Origin: Flagellimonas sp. MMG031
Lineage (GTDB): Bacteria > Bacteroidota > Bacteroidia > Flavobacteriales > Flavobacteriaceae
Length of the DNA stretch: 64,000 nucleotides
Reading direction: 5' to 3'
Assembly (NCBI RefSeq): GCF_040112705.1
Contig: NZ_CP157804.1
Span: 1,366,501-1,430,500 of the forward strand
Shown one piece after another: positions 17,649-25,331 of this stretch. The stretch's first letter is position 1; each line of letters starts with the position of its first letter. Position numbers and translations under genes: made by a program. The notes beneath the pieces are model-generated. The model had not been told where the DNA came from. It was given only the letters and a program-made list of their open reading frames with translations, and searched no databases.

Positions 17649-20600
17649 ATGGATTTAAGGCATTTGGCCATATCGGATTTTAAAACAGCAACCGGGTCTG
17701 TTCAGGACATAGAATTGTCCTATCAGGTCTTTGGGAAACCCTTGCACACGGCACCGATTGTTTTGGTAAATCACGCACTTACCGGCAATTCCAATGTGGC
17801 AGGAAAAGATGGATGGTGGTCCGATTTGATCGGGGAAGGAAAATGTATCGATACGGACACATACACCATTTTGTCCTTTAACATTCCGGGCAATGGTTTC
17901 GATGGTTTTGTGATCGATAACTACAAGGATTTTGTCGCCGCCGATATAGCAAGGATATTTTTATGGGGATTGAAGGAACTCGAGATTGCAAAGTTGTTCG
18001 CTATTATAGGTGGCTCATTGGGAGGTGGAATCGCTTGGGAAATGGCAGCTCTCAACCCAAACATTACGGAACATTTGATTCCGGTGGCATCCGATTGGAA
18101 ATCCACGGACTGGCTCATTGCCAATTGTCAGATTCAGGAACAATTCTTGGTCAATTCCAAACAGCCTGTGCACGATGCACGCATGCATGCGATGTTGTGT
18201 TACCGTACTCCGGAATCCTTTAAAGAACGATTTAAAAGAAGCACCAACGAAGAACTCAAGGTGTTCAATGTGGAATCCTGGTTGATGCACCACGGTAAAA
18301 AATTACAGGAGCGTTTCCAATTGTCCGCCTATAAGTTGATGAACCAACTATTAAAGTCCATCGACATTACCCGGAACGGTGAAGAAGCCTTTAAGGCGTT
18401 GCAGGAGAGCGATACCAAAATCCATATCATTGGGGTCAATTCCGATCTATTCTTTACTGCCGAGGAGAACAAGGAAACCTTTAAGCGATTGGCACAGGCG
18501 AATACAAATGTGACCTATGGGGAGGTACAATCCGTGCATGGACATGATGCTTTTTTGATGGAGTTTGAACAACTGGAAAAGTTGTTGGAGACCGTTTTTC
18601 AGCAAAATACGGAGCGAATCAAAATTTTGAAGTTTGGCGGAAAGTCGTTGGCCAATGGGGAGGGAATTGACCGAGTGTTGAACATCATCCATAAAAGATT
18701 TGACGAGAAAGAACACTTTGCCGTGGTGGTATCCGCCCGTGGAAAAGCTACGGACCAGCTGGAGAGCTTGTTGGAAAAGGCGTCCAAAGGCGCAGACTTT
18801 GATACAGACCTAAAAAAGTTTGTCGACTATCAAAAGAACAATTTCGATGGCGTAGACCTTTCAGAAGAACTGGCTACAATTGAAAAGATACTGAGAGGCG
18901 TCGCCTTAACGGGTGATTACAGTTTAAAGACCAAGGATGAGGTGCTATCTTTTGGCGAATTGTTGTCCGCCAAATATGTAACCGCTGCGCTCAATGCCAG
19001 GGGATTAAAGGCAAAGCTTTTTGATTCGAGGAAGTTGATCACTACGGACGATAACTATAGCAATGCAGAGGTGGACCAAGGCACATCCAAGGAAAATGTG
19101 CTCCGCTATTTCCATGAACTGGAAAAAGATACCATTCCCATTGTTACTGGGTTTATCGGTTCCAACCGGGATGGCTCTACAACAACCTTGGGCAGAAATG
19201 GAAGCAATTATTCTGCTGCCCTTTTGGCCAACTTTTTGGATGCGGGCGAGTTGATCAATTATACCCATGTGGACGGTATTTTTACCGCCAATCCGGATTT
19301 GGTGGAAGATGCCCGCTTGATCGATGTGATATCCTACGGAGAAGCCAACGAATTGGCCAACTTTGGGGCAAATATTTTGCATGCGAAGACCATTATTCCC
19401 CTTATTGAAAAAAACATACCCTTACGCATTTGCAATACCTTTAATGATGATAACCAAGGGACATTAATCGGTCCAAAGACCGATAACGGCGGAATCAAAT
19501 CCCTTTCCGTACTGGACCATATGGCACTCATCAATTTGGAGGGCAGGGGATTGCTCGGTAAAGTGGGGGTGGACATGCGAATTTTCAGGGCCTTGGGCCA
19601 AAATGGAATTAGTGTGGGCATTGTGTCACAGGGTTCCTCCGAAAGGGGGATTGGCTTGGTGGTCGATGCCTCCGAGGCGGATAAGGCCAAAAAAGTGCTC
19701 GACCAAGAGTTCGAAACCGATTATTCCTCCCAGGATATCAATCAGATTTCCGTAGTTAAGGATGTTTCGGTCATTTCCATCGTGGGAATGGACCTGAGCA
19801 GCTTCCACAAACCCTTTAATGCCTTGGCCAAAAACCAGATTATTCCGTTGTTGTTTAATAATACGGTTACGGGCAAGAACGTGAGCATGGTGGTCAAAAA
19901 ATCTGATTTGAACAAAGCCATCAATGTCATTCATGGACAGATTTTCGGTATTGCCAAAAAAATCAATCTGGCCCTCTTTGGGCATGGTAATGTGGGAGGT
20001 ACGTTGATTAGCCAAATATTGGATTCAAAAAACAACATTGAGGAGCGAAAAGGTATCGACCTAAAGGTGTTTGCCGTAGCCAATTCCAGAAAGGTACTTC
20101 TAGATGCTTCGGGCGTGGGATCGGATTGGAAAGAACGTTTGGAAAAGGAAGGTCAGCCCTATCAACTGGAAGACATTACTGCCTTTGCCAAAAAGTACCA
20201 TTTGGAGAACTTGATCGCCGTGGACAATACGGCGAGCAAAACTTTTGTGGAGCAATATGAGCCGTTGATAGCCCATGGTTTTGATTTGGTCTCTTCGAAC
20301 AAGATTGCCAATACCCTGAGCTTTGAGAAATACAGGTCCATACGAAAATGCTTGGACAAAAATCAAAAACAATACCTCTACGAAACCAATGTTGGTGCAG
20401 GTCTTCCCTTGATAGATACCATCAAACTATTGCACCTTTCCGGGGAGAACATTACAAGAATCAAAGGCGTGTTTTCGGGGTCACTGTCCTACATTTTCAA
20501 TACCTTTTCTGGTAAGGACGTGGCATTTTCCGAAATTGTTAGGGAAGCGATGCAAAAAGGCTTTACGGAACCCGACCCAAGGGAAGATTTGTCAGGTAAT

Positions 20601-21032
20601 GATGTGGGACGAAAATTGTTGATTTTGGCCCGTGAGTTGGATCTTCAAAATGAGTTTTCCGACATCAGTGTGCAAAACCTGATTCCCGAAGAACTTCAGA
20701 CCTTGGAGTTTGAACAGTTTATGGAGCGCATTGATGAAATGGACCATAACTACAAGGGAATCAAGGATAGCCAAGAATCGGGTCACGTGTTGCGTTATGT
20801 GGGCGATTTGCATGGCGATTTGCAGCAGGATAAGGGGATTTTAGAGGTGAAATTGGTTTCCGTACCTAAAGAAAGTGCTTTGGGACAGGTAAAAGGTTCG
20901 GATTCCATTATCGAAATTTATACAGAATCTTACGGAGAACAGCCCTTGGTGATTCAAGGCGCTGGCGCCGGCGCCGCGGTGACAGCGAGAGGCGTCTTCG
21001 GGGATATTTTACGGATAGCGGAGAAAGTGTAG
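17649..21032 (+). CDS. Fusion: homoserine O-acetyltransferase / aspartokinase / homoserine dehydrogenase
   Basis: A 1127-residue protein joining three activities of methionine synthesis. Residues about 1-315 are a MetX-type alpha/beta hydrolase with nucleophile S123 in IIGGSLGGG and the acid and base in NSDLFF and VHGHDAF. Residues about 325-770 are an aspartokinase starting KFGGKSLANGEG with TLGRNGSNYSAALL and ACT regulatory repeats. Residues about 771-1127 are a homoserine dehydrogenase with the NADPH motif FGHGNVGG. The aspartate-semialdehyde dehydrogenase step between kinase and dehydrogenase is not included. The ATG at 17649 replaces a TTG seven codons upstream. A SAM-I riboswitch precedes it, so the whole protein is likely repressed by SAM. 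All three catalytic cores look intact. Confidence 0.92.
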   Translation: MDLRHLAISDFKTATGSVQDIELSYQVFGKPLHTAPIVLVNHALTGNSNVAGKDGWWSDLIGEGKCIDTDTYTILSFNIPGNGFDGFVIDNYKDFVAADIARIFLWGLKELEIAKLFAIIGGSLGGGIAWEMAALNPNITEHLIPVASDWKSTDWLIANCQIQEQFLVNSKQPVHDARMHAMLCYRTPESFKERFKRSTNEELKVFNVESWLMHHGKKLQERFQLSAYKLMNQLLKSIDITRNGEEAFKALQESDTKIHIIGVNSDLFFTAEENKETFKRLAQANTNVTYGEVQSVHGHDAFLMEFEQLEKLLETVFQQNTERIKILKFGGKSLANGEGIDRVLNIIHKRFDEKEHFAVVVSARGKATDQLESLLEKASKGADFDTDLKKFVDYQKNNFDGVDLSEELATIEKILRGVALTGDYSLKTKDEVLSFGELLSAKYVTAALNARGLKAKLFDSRKLITTDDNYSNAEVDQGTSKENVLRYFHELEKDTIPIVTGFIGSNRDGSTTTLGRNGSNYSAALLANFLDAGELINYTHVDGIFTANPDLVEDARLIDVISYGEANELANFGANILHAKTIIPLIEKNIPLRICNTFNDDNQGTLIGPKTDNGGIKSLSVLDHMALINLEGRGLLGKVGVDMRIFRALGQNGISVGIVSQGSSERGIGLVVDASEADKAKKVLDQEFETDYSSQDINQISVVKDVSVISIVGMDLSSFHKPFNALAKNQIIPLLFNNTVTGKNVSMVVKKSDLNKAINVIHGQIFGIAKKINLALFGHGNVGGTLISQILDSKNNIEERKGIDLKVFAVANSRKVLLDASGVGSDWKERLEKEGQPYQLEDITAFAKKYHLENLIAVDNTASKTFVEQYEPLIAHGFDLVSSNKIANTLSFEKYRSIRKCLDKNQKQYLYETNVGAGLPLIDTIKLLHLSGENITRIKGVFSGSLSYIFNTFSGKDVAFSEIVREAMQKGFTEPDPREDLSGNDVGRKLLILARELDLQNEFSDISVQNLIPEELQTLEFEQFMERIDEMDHNYKGIKDSQESGHVLRYVGDLHGDLQQDKGILEVKLVSVPKESALGQVKGSDSIIEIYTESYGEQPLVIQGAGAGAAVTARGVFGDILRIAEKV

Positions 21033-21074
21033 TTTGAGCATGTTTCAAAGCAAAGAAATGAGTTATTATATGCA

Positions 21075-21186
21075 GTGGATAAGCGTAGTCGAAATAGCTA
21101 GTTGAAAAAATCGTAAAGGTGGTTGAGCACAGTCGAAATAGTTGATTCAAATAATCGTTACGGTGGCTGAGCGTAGTCGAAGCCAC
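21075..21186 (+). repeat. Three-unit array with 44-bp period, last unit an exact palindromic element
   Basis: Units start at 21075, 21119 and 21163, exactly 44 bases apart. Each begins GTGG and contains an AGC..AGTCGAA core; the first two continue with related AT-rich tails ending near AATCGT. The last unit (21163-21186) is a 24-base near-palindrome with GTGGCT and AGCCAC arms, and it is repeated perfectly in inverted orientation at 21511-21534. The array fills the space between the metX fusion gene and the GIY-YIG gene. A degenerate fourth unit may overlap the metX fusion stop near 21032. Confidence 0.8.
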
Positions 21187-21194
21187 ACTGAAAA

Positions 21195-21509
21195 ATGAAA
21201 GGATACCTCTACATATTGGAATGCACAGATGGAAGTTACTACACCGGCAGCACTATTGATTTGCAGAAACGAATAAATGAACATCATAATGGCCAAGGTG
21301 CAAATCATACGAAGAAAAGATTGCCGATTAAGTTGGTATATGTAGAAGAGTATTTAAATATTGCGACGGCTTTTGAACGTGAAAAACAAATTCAGGGATG
21401 GTCGAGAGCAAAGAAGGAAGCATTGATAACTGGAGATTTTGATGCGCTACCAAATTTGTCCGAGTGCAAAAACGAGACGAATTTTAAATATTATAAGGAG
21501 AAAAAATAA
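21195..21509 (+). CDS. Stand-alone GIY-YIG endonuclease domain protein
   Basis: A 104-residue protein consisting of a single GIY-YIG nuclease domain, similar in style to the YhbQ/URI group. The GIY equivalent is GYLYIL (residues 3-8), the YIG equivalent is YYTG (16-19), and the likely catalytic Arg and Glu are R26 in DLQKRINEH and E63 in EREKQIQGW. No DNA-binding or partner domain is attached. Its ATG lies 8 bases after a 24-base palindrome, and an exact inverted copy begins one base after its stop, so the gene is tightly boxed by terminal inverted repeats. It interrupts the methionine genes but has no obvious role there. Mobility or repeat processing is inference. Confidence 0.9.
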   Translation: MKGYLYILECTDGSYYTGSTIDLQKRINEHHNGQGANHTKKRLPIKLVYVEEYLNIATAFEREKQIQGWSRAKKEALITGDFDALPNLSECKNETNFKYYKEKK

Positions 21510-21510
21510 A

Positions 21511-21534
21511 GTGGCTTCGACTACGCTCAGCCAC
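21511..21534 (-). repeat. Inverted 24-bp copy closing the GIY-YIG unit
   Basis: This is identical over all 24 bases to the reverse complement of 21163-21186. With that copy it bounds a 372-base unit that holds nothing but the nuclease gene. Being nearly palindromic itself, it could also fold as a hairpin at the 3' end of the transcript. Confidence 0.9.
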
Positions 21535-21551
21535 CGAAAAAAGTAAAGACA

Positions 21552-22718
21552 ATGAAAGACAAAAAATTCGAAACAAAAGCCATACGCACACAAATGGAGC
21601 GCAGTCAAAATTTGGAGCATTCCAGCCCTATTTACATGACTTCCAGCTTTGTTTTTGAGGATGCCGAAGATATGCGTGCGTCTTTTGCAGAAGAAAAGGA
21701 ACGAAATATTTACTCCAGATATTCCAACCCCAACTCCTCCGAGTTGATCGATAGGGTTTGCCAAATGGAGGGAGCGGAAAGCGGTTTTGCCTACGCCTCG
21801 GGTATGGCAGCGGTTTTTTCGACCTTGGCCGCACTGTTGGATGCAGGGGATCATGTGGTTTCGTCCAAAAGTATTTTTGGTTCTACCCATACCCTGTTCA
21901 CCCAGTTTTTTCCGAAATGGAATATCGAAAGCAGTTATTTTGATGCCAATGACCTTTCGGAAATCGAAGGATTGATTCGGCCCAATACCAAAATTCTTTA
22001 CGCAGAAACTCCCACAAACCCTGGGGTGGACGTCCTGGATTTGGAGGAACTGTCTCGAATAGCCAAGAAACACGGCCTCATTTTTATTGTTGATAACTGT
22101 TTTGCGACACCCTATTTACAACAACCCATAAAATTTGGTGCGGATTTGGTCATCCACTCCGGTACCAAACTAATGGACGGTCAAGGAAGGGTCTTGGCTG
22201 GTATCACCGTAGGTAGCGGAGCATTGATGGATAAGGTTTATCGCTTTTCCCGAATAACCGGTCCGGCATTGTCGCCCTTCAACGCCTGGGTGCTATCCAG
22301 AAGTTTGGAAACCTTGGCGATCCGTGTGGATAGGCATTGCGAAAACGCCCTGAAATTGGCTACCTACCTGGAAGGCCATGATAAAATTGAATGGGTAAAA
22401 TACCCATTTTTGAAGTCACACCCCAAATACGAAATAGCCAAAAAGCAGATGAAAGCAGGAGGCTGTGTAGTTGCCTTTGAAGTGAAGGGAGGCCTGGAAG
22501 CTGGTCGGAATTTTTTCGATAGCATCCAACTGTTGTCCCTCTCCGCCAACTTGGGCGATGCTCGAAGCATTGTTACGCACCCTGCATCCACCACTCACAG
22601 TAAACTGACCACCGAAGAGCGCAATGCCGTTGGTATTTCTGATGGAATGGTTCGGGTGTCGGTAGGTCTGGAACACATTGACGACATTATAGCGGACATC
22701 GCCCAAGCATTGGGCTAA
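21552..22718 (+). CDS. O-acetylhomoserine sulfhydrylase (Cys/Met PLP family)
   Basis: A 388-residue PLP enzyme that replaces the acyl group of activated homoserine, most likely with sulfide, giving homocysteine. It has the family features YSRYSNPNSSELIDRVCQMEG, the cofactor-stacking YAETPTNPG, the Asp in FIVDNCFATP and the PLP lysine in VIHSGTKLMDGQGRV. The neighbouring MetX activity makes O-acetylhomoserine, so sulfhydrylation of that ester is the best assignment; MetZ-type or cystathionine gamma-synthase activity cannot be excluded from motifs. It lies 17 bases after the GIY-YIG unit. Confidence 0.88.
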   Translation: MKDKKFETKAIRTQMERSQNLEHSSPIYMTSSFVFEDAEDMRASFAEEKERNIYSRYSNPNSSELIDRVCQMEGAESGFAYASGMAAVFSTLAALLDAGDHVVSSKSIFGSTHTLFTQFFPKWNIESSYFDANDLSEIEGLIRPNTKILYAETPTNPGVDVLDLEELSRIAKKHGLIFIVDNCFATPYLQQPIKFGADLVIHSGTKLMDGQGRVLAGITVGSGALMDKVYRFSRITGPALSPFNAWVLSRSLETLAIRVDRHCENALKLATYLEGHDKIEWVKYPFLKSHPKYEIAKKQMKAGGCVVAFEVKGGLEAGRNFFDSIQLLSLSANLGDARSIVTHPASTTHSKLTTEERNAVGISDGMVRVSVGLEHIDDIIADIAQALG

Positions 22719-22773
22719 TCTTTCTGGCGGCGGGTTTTGTCCATGCAGTGTTAATTTTCCCTATCTTCGTAAG

Positions 22774-23181
22774 ATGCTCTCCAAGAAGACAAAATACGGA
22801 CTTAAGGCACTTACCTATCTCGCAAGGGTCGAGGGACGGGAACCTGTTCAGATTGCCGAGATCGCCAAGTGCGAGAACATTTCCCAAAAATTCTTGGAAA
22901 GTATTTTACTTACCCTAAGACGCAATGGACTGTTGGGCTCCAAAAAAGGAAAGGGTGGTGGATATTATTTGATCAAAGACCCCAAAGAAATCCACATGAC
23001 TACCGTGATGCGGGTTTTGGAAGGACCGATAGCCATGGTGCCCTGCGTAAGCCTGAATTTCTACGAAAAATGTGACGATTGTCCCGATGAGGAAGAATGT
23101 TCCGTTCACAAACTTATGCTTCAAGTACGTGATAGCGCCTTGGATGTTTACCGCAATAACTCCCTCGCCGATTTACTTTGA
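22774..23181 (+). CDS. Rrf2 family transcriptional regulator
   Basis: A 135-residue winged-helix regulator. The DNA-binding part is visible from LSKKTKYGLKALTYLA to KGKGGGYYL. The distal region carries four cysteines, C91, C100, C103 and C109, compared with three in the Fe-S regulator IscR, so a cluster or thiol sensor is possible. It stands directly before the sulfate assimilation genes, and a 17-base palindrome lies at their predicted transcript start, which makes it the likely local regulator of sulfur uptake into cysteine and methionine. Effector and sign of control are unknown. Confidence 0.9.
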   Translation: MLSKKTKYGLKALTYLARVEGREPVQIAEIAKCENISQKFLESILLTLRRNGLLGSKKGKGGGYYLIKDPKEIHMTTVMRVLEGPIAMVPCVSLNFYEKCDDCPDEEECSVHKLMLQVRDSALDVYRNNSLADLL

Positions 23182-23287
23182 TAAGTTATTGATCCATCTA
23201 TTTTCTTGAATTCGAAATCCCTAAAAATTCATCTTTATTTTCGATAATCTACTAAAACTATGGGGTAAACTGAAATTTAAGATAGAA

Positions 23288-23344
23288 TTTGCTTTTCGTT
23301 CCCAAAATAAAGTTTACTTTTGAAATTCCTACTAAATCAGTAGG
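23288..23344 (+). promoter_or_regulatory. Promoter and palindromic operator of the sulfate assimilation genes
   Basis: TTTG at 23288-23291 and TACTTTTG at 23315-23322 form a Bacteroidota promoter with long (23-base) spacing. The perfect inverted repeat CCTACT-AAATC-AGTAGG (23328-23344) covers the predicted start site, where a bound repressor would block transcription. The adjacent Rrf2 protein is the natural candidate. Confidence 0.65.
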
Positions 23345-23361
23345 ATAATAAAGGAGCAAAA

Positions 23362-23625
23362 ATGATAACCGATCAATTGATTTTAAAAGGCGAAAAACAG
23401 CAGAGCACTTACACAAAAGATAGTGCTTCCGAAAGTCCCAAGCGGAGTATAGTAAAGTCGATTAGCTGGCGAATAGTTGGCACTTTGGATACCATCATTA
23501 TTTCATGGATTGTAACCGGTACCCTAAGTCTTGCGTTTTCAATTGGTTTGGTGGAATTGGTCACCAAAATGGTGCTTTATTTTTTTCATGAACGAATTTG
23601 GAACTCCATCAAGTGGGGTAAATAA
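23362..23625 (+). CDS. DUF2061 small membrane protein
   Basis: An 87-residue protein of the DUF2061 family. After a polar 27-residue lead, SIVKSISWRIVGTLDTIIISWIV begins the first of two membrane segments, and the second ends at the FHERIWNSIKWGK signature. No biochemical function is established. It is the first gene of the sulfate assimilation cluster, 11 bases before cysH and just after the palindromic operator, so a part in sulfate or sulfite handling is plausible by context only. Confidence 0.85.
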   Translation: MITDQLILKGEKQQSTYTKDSASESPKRSIVKSISWRIVGTLDTIIISWIVTGTLSLAFSIGLVELVTKMVLYFFHERIWNSIKWGK

Positions 23626-23636
23626 AATAGTAGGCA

Positions 23637-24260
23637 ATGGCATTGACACAAGAAGAGATTCAGAATTTGAACCGTCAATTTAAGGGCATTCCACCAGAGG
23701 AAATCATCTCATGGGCCATTAACCATGGTAAAACACCTGTGGTCACCACCAATTTTAGACCGTATGAAGTGGCCATCCTTCATGCGGTAACCGAAGTTGA
23801 TGCCAATATCCCGGTAATTTGGTGCGATACGGGCTACAATACGCCCCAAACCTATAAACATGCGGAAGAGCTGATTTCCCGATTGGGACTCAATGTTAAG
23901 CTCTATGTACCCAAACAAACAAGCGCTCATCGCGACGCTGTTATGGGTATCCCACAAATCGATGACCCCTTGCACGAAGAATTTACGGAGCAGGTAAAAT
24001 TGGAACCCTTCCGTAGGGCGATGGAAGAACATAAACCTGATGTATGGTTCACTAACCTGCGAAAAGGCCAGACCGCTCATCGTGATTCCTTGGATGTATT
24101 GAGTCTGAGCAAAGATGGCGTGCTGAAAGTAAGTCCTTTTTATCATTGGAGCGAAACCCAATTGGATGCTTACCTAAAAGCCCGCCAATTGCCTAACGAG
24201 CACAAATATTTTGATCCAACTAAAGTCTTGGCAAATCGTGAATGCGGTTTGCATACCTAA
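23637..24260 (+). CDS. cysH: Phosphoadenylyl-sulfate (PAPS/APS) reductase
   Basis: A 207-residue cytoplasmic enzyme reducing activated sulfate to sulfite with thioredoxin or glutaredoxin. The adenylyl-pyrophosphatase-like fold is recognisable in VVTTNFRPYEVAILH and VIWCDTGYNTPQTY, and the catalytic cysteine is C203 in the terminal ECGLHT. The paired-cysteine motifs that hold the 4Fe-4S cluster of APS reductases are absent, which argues for PAPS; yet no APS kinase lies in the window, so the substrate is open. It is second in the sulfate operon, followed by a palindromic repeat and cysD. Confidence 0.88.
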   Translation: MALTQEEIQNLNRQFKGIPPEEIISWAINHGKTPVVTTNFRPYEVAILHAVTEVDANIPVIWCDTGYNTPQTYKHAEELISRLGLNVKLYVPKQTSAHRDAVMGIPQIDDPLHEEFTEQVKLEPFRRAMEEHKPDVWFTNLRKGQTAHRDSLDVLSLSKDGVLKVSPFYHWSETQLDAYLKARQLPNEHKYFDPTKVLANRECGLHT

Positions 24261-24273
24261 AGAAAGTATGAAT

Positions 24274-24323
24274 TGTCACCTCGAGCCTGCCTTTGTCGCC
24301 AGACAGGCGCAGTCGAGAGGTTA
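24274..24323 (+). repeat. Palindromic element (CCTCGA type) between cysH and cysD
   Basis: It starts TGTCACCTCGAG, carries an inner GCCTGCC...CAGGC pair and ends AGTCGAGAGGTTA, so it folds as a two-tier hairpin. Similar copies lie at 29523, 34047 and 36843. It ends 15 bases before the TTG start of cysD. Confidence 0.7.
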
Positions 24324-24338
24324 AAATAGAAATAAGCT

Positions 24339-25284
24339 TTGAGCACACTCACAGAAGAAATCAAAAAACCACAAACCTCGAACGGAGTCGATAGACCAAG
24401 TGCCAATGCGTTGGAGCACGAGGCCATTTACATCATGCGAGAGGTTGCAGCACAGTTTGAAAAGCCTGTTCTGTTGTTTTCCGGTGGAAAAGTCCATCAC
24501 CTTGGTGCGTTTGGCACAAAAAGCATTTTGGCCGGCCAAAATTCCATTCCCATTGATGCATATCGATACAGGCCACAACTTTCCCGAAACCATTGAATTT
24601 AGGGATAGGTTAGTGGAAGAATTGGGTGTGGAATTGATTGTTCGAAATGTTCAGGATTCCATCGATGAGGGAAAAGTGGTAGAGGAAACCGGAAAGTACG
24701 CCAGCAGGAATATGCTTCAAACAACAACTTTGTTGGATGCCATAGAAGAATTTAAGTTTGACGCCTGTATCGGGGGTGCCCGAAGGGATGAGGAAAAGGC
24801 AAGGGCCAAGGAGCGTATTTTTTCGGTCCGGGACGATTTTGGCCAATGGGATGAGAAAAACCAGCGCCCCGAACTTTTTGATATGCTCAACGGGCAAATC
24901 GAAATGGGACAGAACGTCCGCGTATTCCCGATCAGCAACTGGACCGAACTTGATGTGTGGAGCTATATCCAAAAGGAAAACATCGAAATACCATCCATTT
25001 ATTTCGCTCACAAACGAAAAACCTTCCTTCGGGATGGACTGATATGGTCTGCGGAAGATGAGGTTGTTTTTAGGGCCGAGGATGAAAAAGTGGAAGAGCG
25101 GATGGTACGCTTTAGGACCGTTGGTGATATGAGTTGTACCGCGGCCGTGGAATCACATGCCGATACCATAGACAAGGTGGTCTCAGAAATCAGGGACTCC
25201 AGAATTTCTGAACGTGGTGCCCGAATCGACGATAAGCGCTCCGAAGCGGCAATGGAAAAGCGCAAACAACAAGGATATTTCTAA
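24339..25284 (+). pseudogene. cysD: Sulfate adenylyltransferase subunit 2, frameshifted in the ATP loop
   Basis: The two reading frames together encode CysD, which with CysN makes APS from sulfate and ATP. The first frame (TTG start at 24339) runs to the PP-loop as FSGGK and then loses sense. From 24493 a second frame continues with SITLVRLAQKAFW, MHIDTGHNFPE and the complete remainder through RKQQGYF at 25284. Family members read SGGKDS here, so two bases are missing between 24492 and 24493, removing the loop Asp and shifting the frame. The rest is well conserved and shows no other damage. It may be a sequencing error, a very recent mutation or, less likely, recoding. If real, no active CysD is made from this copy. 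Confidence 0.85.
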
Positions 25285-25331
25285 AAGATAAAAAGTCAAT
25301 TCCACTTGGTGGAAAAACAAAAGATAAAGCA

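Noticed and set aside
21075..21186. 44-bp periodic array as a CRISPR
   Set aside because: Only three diverged units, no unique spacers of equal size between identical repeats, and no cas genes nearby.
24339..24596. Programmed frameshifting in cysD
   Set aside because: No slippery run, stop-codon trap or downstream structure typical of recoding is evident, and a shift would still leave the loop Asp missing. A deletion or sequencing error is simpler.
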